64,000 nucleotides of DNA from Paenisporosarcina sp. OV554 (lineage in GTDB: Bacteria; Bacillota; Bacilli; Bacillales_A; Planococcaceae). The stretch spans positions 1-64,000 of the forward strand of contig NZ_QBUC01000006.1 of the NCBI RefSeq assembly GCF_003058165.1, written 5' to 3'. The notes beneath the pieces were generated by a model that did no database searches, was not told the DNA's origin, and saw only the letters and a program-made list of their open reading frames with translations. The translations under genes and the position numbers were made by a program. Of this stretch, positions 8,671-17,127 are shown one piece after another; the first letter of the stretch is position 1, and each line of letters begins with the position of its first letter.

Positions 8671-8812
8671 TATTAAAGCGTAAACTAAAAAAGATCGTTG
8701 GTGCGCTAACACCAACGATCGACGTAATAGCAGGTTCCCATCAAGGGGATTGGCTACTAAATGGTAGGAATGACCCATCTGAGCGGCTAACTCAAGGATG
8801 GGTTATTTTTTA
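8671..8812 (+). ncRNA. Antisense RNA antitoxin of a type I toxin pair
   Basis: A roughly 140-nt RNA is predicted from the promoter at 8637-8664. It ends at a hairpin (ACCCATCTGAG / CTCAAGGATGGGT) followed by TATTTTTT at about 8803-8811, which overlaps the last codons of the convergent toxin gene. It also contains the 11-bp stem at 8693-8720, which serves as the toxin transcript's terminator on the other strand. The overlapping 3' ends match the txpA/RatA arrangement in Bacillus. Base-pairing and RNase III-type decay of toxin mRNA are inferred from that family. Confidence 0.6.
8693..8720 (-). terminator. Terminator of the toxin mRNA
   Basis: GATCGTTGGTG and CACCAACGATC form a perfect 11-bp stem, followed on the minus strand by TTTTTT. 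It lies about 83 bp past the toxin stop codon. Confidence 0.75.
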
Positions 8813-8886
8813 TGGTTAAAAGACAGAATTGACACAATCAATGCTGCGAACGTTACTGCAAACATCAATGCTTCAAATACTGACAT
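8803..8886 (-). CDS. Putative holin-like toxin, type I toxin-antitoxin peptide
   Basis: A 27-residue peptide begins MSVFEALMFA, continues as one membrane helix (VTFAALIVSILSF) and ends in the polar tail NHKK. This is the signature of the small holin-like toxin family of Firmicutes, related in layout to TxpA, whose members damage the membrane when over-expressed. AAAGGGGGTGG lies just upstream of the ATG. The mRNA would end at the hairpin at 8693-8720, and an antisense RNA is predicted across its 3' end. TATAAT on the minus strand at about 8954-8959 may be its promoter. It is too short for usual gene-finding thresholds. Confidence 0.75.
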   Translation of the reverse strand: MSVFEALMFAVTFAALIVSILSFNHKK

Positions 8887-9065
8887 GGCACCACCCCCTT
8901 TCAATCGGGAGTGAGCCAACCACCCTTGAGTACCTATTCTATTACTACTTAATTATACCTTTTTCAACCAATCAGCACATGGTTAATATGGTATATAAGC
9001 TTGATATGTGCTATATTTACCAAAATTTATATATAAGATTTAATCACCATTTTCAACTAAGTAAA

Positions 9066-9111
9066 AAAAGCCATCTCGTACTCATTTAAGAGTTTAAGAG
9101 ATGGCTTTTCT
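9066..9111 (-). terminator. Terminator of the fructose operon
   Basis: AAAAGCCATCTC pairs with GAGATGGCTTTT, and on the minus strand TTTTTTT follows. It lies just after the fruA stop codon at 9118. Confidence 0.8.
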
Positions 9112-9117
9112 ACTATA

Positions 9118-11031
9118 TTATGCGATTTTCTTTTTTAGCAATCCAGCCATTAAAGCTGTAACAATCGAACCTGCAATTATTGCTAGAGCGTATAGCATAA
9201 CTTTACCGATGCCTCCATCAACAAGTCCCATGACGAATACTCCGCCGTGAGGGGCCCGTAGATTGATATCGAACAACATAACAAGTCCACCAGCTATAGC
9301 TGCCCCAGTTACTGCAGAAGGAATGACACGTGCTGGATCAGCTGCAGCGAATGGAATAACTCCTTCTGTTATAAAGCATGCCCCTAGGACATAAGCGGTC
9401 TTCCCTGCTTCTCTTTCCGGCTTTGTGAAACGATTTTTGAACATTGTCGTCGCTAATGCCATTCCAAGTGGAGGTACCATCCCCGCTGCCATAACTGTCG
9501 CGATATACGTGAAGTTTTGTGCATCGAGCATCGCAATGCCGAATGTGTAAGCTGCTTTATTGATGGGTCCACCCATATCGATAGCCATCATTCCACCTAA
9601 TATTAATCCTACGAGTACTGCGTTTGTTCCACCTAGTCCCTCTAAAAATGAAGATATGCCTGTATACACTTTCGTTAATTGTGGATTTACAAGCATCATG
9701 ATAATCCCGGTAATGGCAATACTGAATAACGGGAAAAATAATACTGGTTTCAAACCTTCAAGTGCTTCTGGTAATTTCGAGAACATTTTCTTAACAAACA
9801 ACGTGACATATCCTGCAAGGAAACCAGCGATAATCCCGCCTAGAAAACCAGATCCTCCACTAGCTCCTTCTACGCCTGTTACTGTAATGGCGATTAAACC
9901 ACCAATCATACCTGGTGCAAAACCTGGACGATCCGCTATACTGCTGGCAATAAATCCGGCAAGTACTGGAACCATAAGGAAGAATGCTTTAGCACCACCG
10001 ATTGTGCCTAGCATCGCTGCAAATGCATTGTATTCTGGACTTTCTGGATTACCTGAATTAATTCCCCAGAAGAATGAAATGGCGATTAAGATCCCACCAC
10101 CGACTACAAATGGCAACATGTTAGAAACACCATTCATCAAGTGTTTATAAAAACCATTGCTCGATTCTTTTCCTGTAGTTTCTTCTTTAGTTGAGTCGTG
10201 GTGGTAAATTAGTGCGTCATTTGTGATTGCACGATTTAGTAAAATATCAGTCTCGTGTATTGCCTTACCAACTTTGACCTGAATCACAGGTTTTCCATTG
10301 AAACGAGCCATTTCAACTTTTGTGTCAGCAGCAACGATGATGGCATCTGCTTCTGCGATATCTGCGTCAGTTAAGCGATTCTTCACTCCACTTGATCCGT
10401 TTGTTTCTACTTTGAGTGAAATGCCCAATTCTTTTGCTCGTTCTTTCAACTTTTCAGCAGCCATGTACGTATGCGCAATACCTGTTGGACAAGCAGTAAC
10501 CGCTAGAATTTTCTTAGAAGAAGCTGCAGAATTATTCGTATGTTCTGTTCTAATGTCTTCTTCAGGTCCATCCACTTCTGTTTCCTTATCGTTCACAGCT
10601 CTTAGTACTTCTTCAATAGATGTTGCTTCAAGTATTTTCTGTCTGAAATTTGAATCCATTAAGAAAGTAGCTAATCTTGAAAGAGCATCTAAATGATCAT
10701 TATTTGCACCTTCACTTGCTGCAATCATGAAAAATAGATGAGCGGGTTGGCCATCAAGTGATGCATAGTCAAGTCCAGCAAGAGATCGTCCAAATGCGAT
10801 GGCAGGTCCTTTTACAGCAACTGACTTCGCATGAGGAATCGCAATACCATCCCCAATACCAGTGGTACTCTGTTCTTCACGCGCTAATATGTCTCTCGTA
10901 AACGATTTTTTATCTTTCAGCTTGCCTGCTTCGTCTAACTTGCCAATTAACTCGGTCAACACATCTTGTTTGGAACTTGCTTGTAAATCCAATATAATCG
11001 TATGTTCTGTCAATAACTGTGTAATTTTCAT
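9118..11031 (-). CDS. fruA: PTS fructose transporter, fused IIA-IIB-IIC
   Basis: The 637-residue protein imports fructose and phosphorylates it to fructose 1-phosphate, using phosphate passed from HPr. Domain order is IIA (residues 1-150, phospho-His67 in GIAIPHAKS), IIB (about 172-270, phospho-Cys181 in VTACPTGIAHTYM) and the membrane IIC domain (about 295-637, with GINSGNPESPEYNAF and APHGGVFV). Its start overlaps the fruK stop by 4 bases, so translation is probably coupled. It is the last gene of the fruR-fruK-fruA operon, which ends at the terminator at 9066-9111. Length and domain order match Bacillus FruA. Confidence 0.95.
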   Translation of the reverse strand: MKITQLLTEHTIILDLQASSKQDVLTELIGKLDEAGKLKDKKSFTRDILAREEQSTTGIGDGIAIPHAKSVAVKGPAIAFGRSLAGLDYASLDGQPAHLFFMIAASEGANNDHLDALSRLATFLMDSNFRQKILEATSIEEVLRAVNDKETEVDGPEEDIRTEHTNNSAASSKKILAVTACPTGIAHTYMAAEKLKERAKELGISLKVETNGSSGVKNRLTDADIAEADAIIVAADTKVEMARFNGKPVIQVKVGKAIHETDILLNRAITNDALIYHHDSTKEETTGKESSNGFYKHLMNGVSNMLPFVVGGGILIAISFFWGINSGNPESPEYNAFAAMLGTIGGAKAFFLMVPVLAGFIASSIADRPGFAPGMIGGLIAITVTGVEGASGGSGFLGGIIAGFLAGYVTLFVKKMFSKLPEALEGLKPVLFFPLFSIAITGIIMMLVNPQLTKVYTGISSFLEGLGGTNAVLVGLILGGMMAIDMGGPINKAAYTFGIAMLDAQNFTYIATVMAAGMVPPLGMALATTMFKNRFTKPEREAGKTAYVLGACFITEGVIPFAAADPARVIPSAVTGAAIAGGLVMLFDINLRAPHGGVFVMGLVDGGIGKVMLYALAIIAGSIVTALMAGLLKKKIA

Positions 11032-11960
11032 CCTGCCACATCCTGTTCCTGGAATGGGTGTAGTAATACTTGTTCTACCAATGACTCAACATCACTTTTT
11101 TCACATAAATCTGAGCGGAAAGCGGTGGCACTACCACTGGCTACACCATATCGGAATGCCTTTTCTGCATCTTTATCGTTGGTAAATGATGCGATAAATC
11201 CAGATATGAGTGAATCTCCAGAACCCACCGTGTTTACAACTTTTCCTTTCGGTGCTTCTGCGGAAACAACAAGGTCTTTAGTAACAAGAAGTGCACCTTC
11301 TTCTCCCATTGAAACGATGACGTGTTGAACACCTTGATTCACTAGTCTTTTGGCATAGTGGCAGGCTTCCTGTTTATTCGCTATGATTGTATCGAATAAT
11401 TCGCCTAACTCATGTTCATTCGGTTTAATTAAAAAGGGTTGTGTAAGAACTAACTCTTTAAGAGCAGGTCCAGATGTATCTAAAACGAAATGGACATTTT
11501 GATCATTGCAAATCGATGCGATTTCCATAAAGAACGTTTGAGGTATCGACTCTGGTAAACTTCCAGCGAGGACAAACCAATCCCCTTTTTTCAATGTTCT
11601 GATTTTGTTAGTTAAAACCATTTGTTGTTGTGTATTTATCACTGGACCCGGTCCATTCAATTCCGTTTCTTCTTGAGCTTTGATCTTCACATTGATTCGT
11701 GTAATTTCGTCCGTTTCTATGAAGTCAGTATCAATACCTTCCTTCATTAGAAACTGTTCAATATAGGTTCCTGTAAACCCACCAACAAATCCGAGCGCAA
11801 TGCTATCGACGTTTAAACGTTTTAACACTCGTGATACATTGATCCCTTTACCTCCTGGATAATAAAACACTTCATTTGTCCGATTAAGTGCACCTGTATG
11901 AAAATCGGATAAATAGGTGGTGTAGTCAATTGATGGTGTAATGGTGCATGTATAAATCAT
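11028..11960 (-). CDS. fruK: 1-phosphofructokinase
   Basis: This 310-residue PfkB-family sugar kinase converts fructose 1-phosphate to fructose 1,6-bisphosphate, the next step after FruA. The N-terminal motif YPGGKGINVSRVL and the C-terminal catalytic signature NTVGSGDSLISGF (Asp as base) are clear. The start is ATG at 11960, overlapping the fruR stop by 4 bases, and its own stop overlaps fruA by 4 bases. Length is normal for the family. Confidence 0.95.
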   Translation of the reverse strand: MIYTCTITPSIDYTTYLSDFHTGALNRTNEVFYYPGGKGINVSRVLKRLNVDSIALGFVGGFTGTYIEQFLMKEGIDTDFIETDEITRINVKIKAQEETELNGPGPVINTQQQMVLTNKIRTLKKGDWFVLAGSLPESIPQTFFMEIASICNDQNVHFVLDTSGPALKELVLTQPFLIKPNEHELGELFDTIIANKQEACHYAKRLVNQGVQHVIVSMGEEGALLVTKDLVVSAEAPKGKVVNTVGSGDSLISGFIASFTNDKDAEKAFRYGVASGSATAFRSDLCEKSDVESLVEQVLLHPFQEQDVAG

Positions 11961-12709
11961 GTTATCTCAACCTTTACTGTAGTCTTTTGTTCCAATGACT
12001 TAAGGGCTTCCAATGGGAGATTATCTACAAGTAAAACGGCCTCTTCTAAATCTAGGATTTTAGTGAAACTTACTTTTTCATGTTTCGAGTGATCTGCAAC
12101 CACATACGTTTTTTTAGAAAGTGAACTAGCTAATTTCTTTATTGAAGCCTCTTCAGGATCTGGTGTCGTATATCCATAGTTCTCATGAAAACCATTTACT
12201 CCAAGAAAGCATTTATCAAATCGATAGCTTTGTACAGATTGAATGGTTTGTGAGCCAACAAGCGCTGCCGTTCTGGACTTGATTAAGCCACCAGTTAAAT
12301 ACGTAGTAATTCCATACTCATTAAGTGAGTCAATATGCGTAAGTCCATTAGTAACAACGACAATGTCTTTGTCCTTTAAATGAGGAATCATTTGAAATGT
12401 AGTACTACCAGCATCAAGAAAAATGCAATCGCCTTCTTTAATGAAAGAAGCTGCAAATTTAGCTAAGCGTTTCTTTTCTTGAAGGTTTTTGGTAGACTTA
12501 TCTACGATACTTGGCTCTACTGAATTTCGGTCTGATAATGTTGCACCACCGAAGACCCGTTCTAACTTATGTTGATTTTCAAGCTCCGTCAAATCTCTTC
12601 TTATCGTAGATTCTGAAGAACCCGTAGCGTCTACAATATCTTGTATTTTAATCGTTTGTTTCTCAGCTAATAAGTTTAATATCATGTCATGTCGTTCATT
12701 TGTTAACAC
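11957..12709 (-). CDS. fruR: DeoR-family fructose operon repressor
   Basis: A 250-residue DeoR-type regulator. The N-terminal winged helix is TNERHDMILNLLAEKQTIKI with the recognition part GSSESTIRRDLTELE, and the rest is the sugar-phosphate-binding domain (DAGSTTFQMIPHL, VTNGL, YVVADHSKHEK). FruR proteins typically sense fructose 1-phosphate. The start is taken as GTG at 12709, preceded by AAGAAGGTG; the frame extends upstream to 12769 but through the promoter. It is first in the fruRKA operon, and five 10-bp repeats beside its promoter are likely its own operator. Confidence 0.9.
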   Translation of the reverse strand: MLTNERHDMILNLLAEKQTIKIQDIVDATGSSESTIRRDLTELENQHKLERVFGGATLSDRNSVEPSIVDKSTKNLQEKKRLAKFAASFIKEGDCIFLDAGSTTFQMIPHLKDKDIVVVTNGLTHIDSLNEYGITTYLTGGLIKSRTAALVGSQTIQSVQSYRFDKCFLGVNGFHENYGYTTPDPEEASIKKLASSLSKKTYVVADHSKHEKVSFTKILDLEEAVLLVDNLPLEALKSLEQKTTVKVEIT

Positions 12710-12740
12710 ATTGACACCTTCTTTATTGTTATTAAAATAG

Positions 12741-12769
12741 ATATTACTTGAAATCGCTTTCAGAATCAA
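12741..12769 (-). promoter_or_regulatory. fru operon promoter with cre site in the spacer
   Basis: On the minus strand TTGATT (12764-12769) and TAATAT (12741-12746) are 17 bp apart. The spacer is nearly filled by TTGAAATCGCTTTCA (12748-12762), which matches the CcpA consensus WTGNAANCGNWNNCW at every fixed position. CcpA bound here would block RNA polymerase, giving catabolite repression of fruRKA. Confidence 0.75.
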
Positions 12770-12810
12770 TCATAATCAATCAAGAACAGTCAAAATCATT
12801 CAGAAACAGC
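12761..12810. repeat. Five tandem 10-bp repeats, probable FruR operator
   Basis: Five consecutive 10-base units, from CAGAATCAAT to CAGAAACAGC, follow the rough consensus CANAATCANT with no gaps. One unit per helical turn would place binding sites on the same face of the DNA. They overlap the -35 box of the fru promoter and end immediately before a TTGACT that may be the -35 box of ptsH, so one array could serve both directions. DeoR-family operators are often such direct repeats. Confidence 0.65.
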
Positions 12811-12852
12811 TTGACTACATGTATGAAACATAAAATTAGAGGAGGAATTTCA

Positions 12853-13119
12853 ATGATTGAAAAACAATATAACATTACATCTGCAGAAGGTATTCATGCA
12901 CGTCCAGCATCAGTTTTAGTAGGGGCTCTTGCTCCGTTTAAATCTGAAGTAACACTTGAGTGGAATGACAAAAAAGTGAATTTAAAATCGATATTAGGTG
13001 TCATGTCTCTTGGCGTTTCATCTGGTGCAAACATCAACATCGTAGCTAACGGAGAAGATGAAGAACAAGCAATGGCTAAAGTAGCAGAGATCATGGAAAC
13101 GCAAGGAATTGGCAATTAA
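12853..13119 (+). CDS. ptsH: Phosphocarrier protein HPr
   Basis: The 88-residue HPr relays phosphate from Enzyme I to sugar-specific PTS permeases. His15 lies in the canonical EGIHARPAS motif. Ser46 in [10 protein letters not shown] is the regulatory residue phosphorylated by HPr kinase, which turns HPr into the CcpA corepressor. The start at 12853 follows GAGGAGGAATTTCA; a longer in-frame start at 12748 would place the operator repeats inside the gene and is rejected. Its stop overlaps the ptsI start (TAATG). It is divergent from the fru operon. Confidence 0.95.
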   Translation: MIEKQYNITSAEGIHARPASVLVGALAPFKSEVTLEWNDKKVNLKSILGVMSLGVSSGANINIVANGEDEEQAMAKVAEIMETQGIGN

Positions 13120-14846
13120 TGAATCAAAAATTATTATCCGGAATTGCAGCGTCAAATGGAATTGCCATTGCCAAAGCTTTCAGACTTGAAAATCCGGAAT
13201 TAATTGTTGAAAAAGCGGCTATTTCAAATACCGATGCTGAGCTGACTCGCTTTGAATCAGCCGTCGACCAATCAAAATCAGAACTCGAAATAATTAAAGA
13301 GCACACAGCACAACAAATGAATGATGAAGAAGCTGCCATTTTCAGTGCACACCTTCTTGTCTTGAGTGATCCAGAATTACTTGGACCCATCACAGAAAAA
13401 ATCAGGTCAGAAAATATCAATGCAGAGTTCGCCTTACAAGAGACTTCGAATATGTTCATCGGTCTATTTGAGTCGATGGACAATGATTACATGAAGGAAC
13501 GTGCAGCGGATATCCGTGACGTGACGAAACGTGTATTAGCACATTTATTAGGTGTATCCATTCAAAGTCCGAGCATAATAACTGACGAAGTGATTATCAT
13601 TGCAGAAGATTTGACTCCTTCTGATACCGTTCAGTTGAATCCGCTATATGTAAAAGGCTTTATTACAGACATCGGTGGACGGACATCGCACTCTGCTATC
13701 TTGGCTCGTACTCTTGAAATTCCTGCTGTTGTTGGAGCACAGACAGTTATGTCTTCTATACGAAACGGCATGACGGTGATTGTGGACGGTCTGAATGGAG
13801 ACATCATCGTAAATCCAGATGCGGAAACAATTGCTCGTTATGAGGATAAAAAAGCAAGCTACGAATTGCAAAAATCCGAATGGGCAAGGTTAAAAAATGA
13901 AGCTACCGTAACTTCTGACGGTCATCATGTGGAACTTGGGGCTAATATTGGCACGCCTAAAGATGTCGTAGGTGTTCTTGAACACGGTGGTGAAGCAATC
14001 GGTTTATACCGAACTGAATTTCTTTATATGGGGCGCAATCAGTTTCCAACAGAAGATGAGCAAGTTGAGGCTTATTCATCCGTTCTTAAACAAATGGATG
14101 GAAAACCAACAGTTGTTCGTACTCTTGATATTGGTGGCGACAAAGAGCTCTCCTATTTACAATTACCGAAAGAACTGAATCCATTTTTAGGTTTACGTGC
14201 TATTCGTCTTTGTTTAGAAATGGAAGATATGTTCAGAACACAACTTCGTGCTTTGTTGCGAGCTAGTATTCATGGGAATTTAAAGATTATGTTCCCGATG
14301 ATTGCAACTATTGAGGAATTCAGACAAGCAAAAACGCTCTTCCTTGAAGAAAAAGCGAAGCTTGAAAATGAACAGATTGAAGTTAGTAACACAATCGAAG
14401 TCGGTATCATGGTTGAAATTCCTTCAACAGCAGTCATGGCAGATATTTTTGCTAAAGAGGTAGATTTCTTCTCAATAGGAACGAACGATTTGATTCAGTA
14501 TACAATGGCTGCTGATCGTATGAATGAACGTATCTCTTACCTTTATCAACCGTTTAACCCAGCTATCCTTCGCCTTGTGAAAAACGTTATTGACGCGGCT
14601 CACAAGGAAGGGAAATGGACCGGGATGTGTGGTGAAATGGCTGGAGATGAAATAGCCATCCCTATCCTTCTAGGACTCGGACTAGATGAGTTTTCAATGA
14701 GTGCTTCTTCAATCTTGAAAGCTCGCACACAAATTAGTAAGCTATCTAAAATGGAAATGGAAAGTCATATTGACGCTATTCTATCCTTGTCTACCTCTGA
14801 AGAAGTAGTGTCATATATGAATAAGTTAAGTGGAATGAAAAAATGA
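13119..14846 (+). CDS. ptsI: PTS Enzyme I, phosphoenolpyruvate-protein phosphotransferase
   Basis: This 575-residue cytosolic enzyme takes phosphate from phosphoenolpyruvate and passes it to HPr. The phospho-His domain carries [19 protein letters not shown] with His191 as the active residue. The PEP-binding barrel has [11 protein letters not shown] and the later [17 protein letters not shown] and GMCGEMAGD signatures. The start overlaps ptsH by one base, so the pair is one transcript ended by the terminator at 14854-14898. Length matches Bacillus PtsI. Confidence 0.97.
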   Translation: MNQKLLSGIAASNGIAIAKAFRLENPELIVEKAAISNTDAELTRFESAVDQSKSELEIIKEHTAQQMNDEEAAIFSAHLLVLSDPELLGPITEKIRSENINAEFALQETSNMFIGLFESMDNDYMKERAADIRDVTKRVLAHLLGVSIQSPSIITDEVIIIAEDLTPSDTVQLNPLYVKGFITDIGGRTSHSAILARTLEIPAVVGAQTVMSSIRNGMTVIVDGLNGDIIVNPDAETIARYEDKKASYELQKSEWARLKNEATVTSDGHHVELGANIGTPKDVVGVLEHGGEAIGLYRTEFLYMGRNQFPTEDEQVEAYSSVLKQMDGKPTVVRTLDIGGDKELSYLQLPKELNPFLGLRAIRLCLEMEDMFRTQLRALLRASIHGNLKIMFPMIATIEEFRQAKTLFLEEKAKLENEQIEVSNTIEVGIMVEIPSTAVMADIFAKEVDFFSIGTNDLIQYTMAADRMNERISYLYQPFNPAILRLVKNVIDAAHKEGKWTGMCGEMAGDEIAIPILLGLGLDEFSMSASSILKARTQISKLSKMEMESHIDAILSLSTSEEVVSYMNKLSGMKK

Positions 14847-14853
14847 TATAAAC

Positions 14854-14898
14854 AATAAAAGCATGTAACTTCCTCCATGGAATTACATGCTTTTATTT
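14854..14898 (+). terminator. Terminator of ptsHI
   Basis: AATAAAAGCATGTAA pairs with TTACATGCTTTTATT, followed by a T-rich tract, just after the ptsI stop codon. Confidence 0.85.
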
Positions 14899-15056
14899 GT
14901 TTGACAGATGCTGAAACTACCCTCCTTTTATTTTTAGATTAATCGTTTTCATGATAAAAAGGATTCTTGGATGATGTTTTTAGTGATATACTTTAGATGT
15001 TAAAATATTTTGTAATATTGCAATAATAGACACTAATGAATAAGGGAGTGTAGTAA

Positions 15057-15479
15057 ATGGCTATTGAAATATATTTGAACTTTAATGGGAATTGCCGAGA
15101 AGCTGTAGAATATTACGTAGAAGTATTTAAGACAGAAGAACCAAAAATTATGACCTTTGGTGAAATGCCGCCAAGTGAAGAGTACCCTCTACCGGAAGAA
15201 GCTAAAAATCTTATTATGCACACTCGTCTTAACATGTGCGGTAGCCTAGTTATGTTTTCTGATACATTCCCTGGTATGCCTTATGTTGAAGGAACGAACA
15301 TTAGCCTAGCAATAGTTAGTGAAGACTTGGATGAGATTAAGTCATTATTTAATCAATTAAAAGTAGACGGAACTGTTGGAATGGAGCTTCAAGAAACATT
15401 CTGGAGCAAATGTTACGGAAGTGTTAAAGACAAATTTGGGATTGAATGGCAATTTAACTATGGAAATGGTGAAATGTAA
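15057..15479 (+). CDS. VOC/PhnB-like protein
   Basis: A 140-residue glyoxalase/bleomycin-resistance (VOC) fold protein of the PhnB type. Recognisable parts are EIYLNFNGNCREAVEYY at the N-terminus, MFSDTFPG in the middle, and the ending WSKCYGSVKDKFGIEWQFNY. Members bind small molecules or metals, but most have no assigned reaction. AAGGGAGTG precedes the ATG at 15057. It is a single gene closed by a terminator at 15520-15558. Confidence 0.85.
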   Translation: MAIEIYLNFNGNCREAVEYYVEVFKTEEPKIMTFGEMPPSEEYPLPEEAKNLIMHTRLNMCGSLVMFSDTFPGMPYVEGTNISLAIVSEDLDEIKSLFNQLKVDGTVGMELQETFWSKCYGSVKDKFGIEWQFNYGNGEM

Positions 15480-15519
15480 GTACTTTTTTTATGAAAATCT
15501 TCTTCAAATAGAAAATGTA

Positions 15520-15558
15520 AAAACCCCGTTGAAAACTAACATTTCAACGGGGTTTTTA
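15520..15558. terminator. Bidirectional terminator
   Basis: AAAAACCCCGTTGAAA pairs with TTTCAACGGGGTTTTT around a short loop. A- and T-runs on both sides suit both the VOC gene and the convergent DUF6526 gene. Confidence 0.85.
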
Positions 15559-15572
15559 CTTATATGAGATTC

Positions 15573-16007
15573 TTAAACTCTATTATTATCTGCTTTCCAG
15601 TTTACAATAGCCTCTTTAATCTCTTTAGAATTCAAATTCTCTTTGACTGCACGTTCGCAAAGAATTGGAAACTCCTCTTCATCTGCAAAACGTAAAGCAA
15701 TAATTTGACTATGACTTAGTTTTGAATCTAGTAATTTACCAGTTAATACAAAATGTCGTAAATTTTCTTCCGCTCGTATTGCTCGATCTTGGCTCTTCAA
15801 TGGGTATAGTCTGACAAGGATTGCGATAATAATTATGGCAACTGTGATAAGTAAAAGTAAAACAGATTGCATAACGTTTTCTTCTGCATTAAGTGAGCTG
15901 ACCATATTGATAATCGACACGATCAAAGTCGCTAACAATAGTAAAGTTAAAACGTAATGATAAAGAGGGTCCATCCTTACATGTGTTTTATAATTTTGAT
16001 TTTCCAT
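15573..16007 (-). CDS. DUF6526-family membrane protein
   Basis: The 144-residue product has two membrane helices (YHYVLTLLLLATLIVSIINM and VLLLITVAIIIIAILVRLY) followed by a cytosolic tail with SQDRAIRAEENLRHFVLTG and LSHSQIIALRFADEEEFP. This layout fits the DUF6526 family, whose role is unknown. AAAAGGAGATTATT precedes the ATG. It lies 22 bp downstream of the ABC-2 permease gene and may be co-transcribed with it, which is the only functional hint. Confidence 0.75.
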   Translation of the reverse strand: MENQNYKTHVRMDPLYHYVLTLLLLATLIVSIINMVSSLNAEENVMQSVLLLLITVAIIIIAILVRLYPLKSQDRAIRAEENLRHFVLTGKLLDSKLSHSQIIALRFADEEEFPILCERAVKENLNSKEIKEAIVNWKADNNRV

Positions 16008-16029
16008 AATAATCTCCTTTTAAGTTTAT

Positions 16030-17127
16030 TTATTCCCATTTAAAAGTAAAGCTTGCCACGATGAATGCTCCAACGGCCCAGCATGCTAAGATTAACGCAT
16101 CAGAACCTAATTCCATAAAAGGAGTACCTACGTTCATCGTTTCACGTATTACATGACTTAAATGAGAAATCGGTAACACGTTAACAATCGGCTGGATAAA
16201 AGCTGGCATATCTTGAACCGGGAAAAATACGCCCCCTAAAAACAACATGGGAAATGATAAGAAACCAGCAATTGGTGCTGCGCTTTCAGGTGTTTTGGCA
16301 ATTCCTGCAATAATAAAGCCAATGGCCATAAAAGCGAGTGTTCCTAAAACAACAAATGTAATTAAACTGATCCATGAACCGTTTACACTAACCCCGAAAA
16401 TGAGGTTTGCTACTACTAATACAATAAGTGCCTGTAATCCATTTAGCATGAGTCTTGCTGTAATCTGAGCAGCGATAAAAGTAGAAGCTTTTAACGTCGT
16501 CCCTTGCATTCTTCGCAAAATCCCACGTTCTCTCCATGCGGCAATCTGCCCTGCTACGCCATTCATATTGTTAGTCATAATCATCATGGCTAAAATTCCT
16601 GGTACTAAGAAATCTATATATTTCAAATCCAAGGCTTCAATTCCACTTGAATTAGTCACGATGCTTGGTGTGTAATTTACTTTTTCTTTACTAATCCCAT
16701 CAATTACACTATTTACAATGGTCAAACCTATTTGGGAAACTGCTAGGTTGGTTTCATTATAATAAACAGGAACCTCAAATGTCTTCGTATTTGCAGAGTC
16801 TTTCATCATCGCTTCATACCCTTGTGGGATTACAACTACGAGTTGAATATCTCCATTTTTCACTTGATCAAGTGCTTTCTCTTTGCTGTTGCTTGATTCA
16901 AGATGAACCGCTTCATTTTTAGCAAGTAAGTTTGAGAATTCTTTCGATTGAGATGTTTGATCTTGATCTACTACACCAATCGAAACGGACACTCCATTGC
17001 CATCTCCTAAAAAACTACCAAGCATCACCATTAGAAAAATAGGGAATGCAAGCGTCCAGAAAAGAACCTGGCGATTACGAAGGAAAATGCGTAATTGGGC
17101 TAGTGTTAGTTGCCAATATGCTTTCAT
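16030..17127 (-). CDS. ABC-2 type exporter permease
   Basis: A 365-residue membrane subunit. One N-terminal helix (VLFWTLAFPIFLMVMLGSFL) is followed by a large extracytoplasmic loop, then five C-terminal helices containing GILAMMIMTNNMNGVAGQIA, the RGILRRMQGTTL connector and FLSFPMLFLGGVFFPVQDMP, all typical of ABC2_membrane_3 proteins. It forms an exporter with the ATPase encoded just upstream, overlapping by 4 bases. Such pairs commonly export lipids, antibiotics or drugs; the cargo is not predictable here. Confidence 0.88.
   Translation of the reverse strand: MKAYWQLTLAQLRIFLRNRQVLFWTLAFPIFLMVMLGSFLGDGNGVSVSIGVVDQDQTSQSKEFSNLLAKNEAVHLESSNSKEKALDQVKNGDIQLVVVIPQGYEAMMKDSANTKTFEVPVYYNETNLAVSQIGLTIVNSVIDGISKEKVNYTPSIVTNSSGIEALDLKYIDFLVPGILAMMIMTNNMNGVAGQIAAWRERGILRRMQGTTLKASTFIAAQITARLMLNGLQALIVLVVANLIFGVSVNGSWISLITFVVLGTLAFMAIGFIIAGIAKTPESAAPIAGFLSFPMLFLGGVFFPVQDMPAFIQPIVNVLPISHLSHVIRETMNVGTPFMELGSDALILACWAVGAFIVASFTFKWE

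Noticed and set aside
8829-9089. 86-codon plus-strand frame
   Set aside because: It lies across the toxin gene and its promoter in the wrong direction, with no ribosome site.
9560-10150. 196-codon plus-strand frame opposite fruA
   Set aside because: It is antisense to the conserved IIC domain and is a shadow of its codon pattern.
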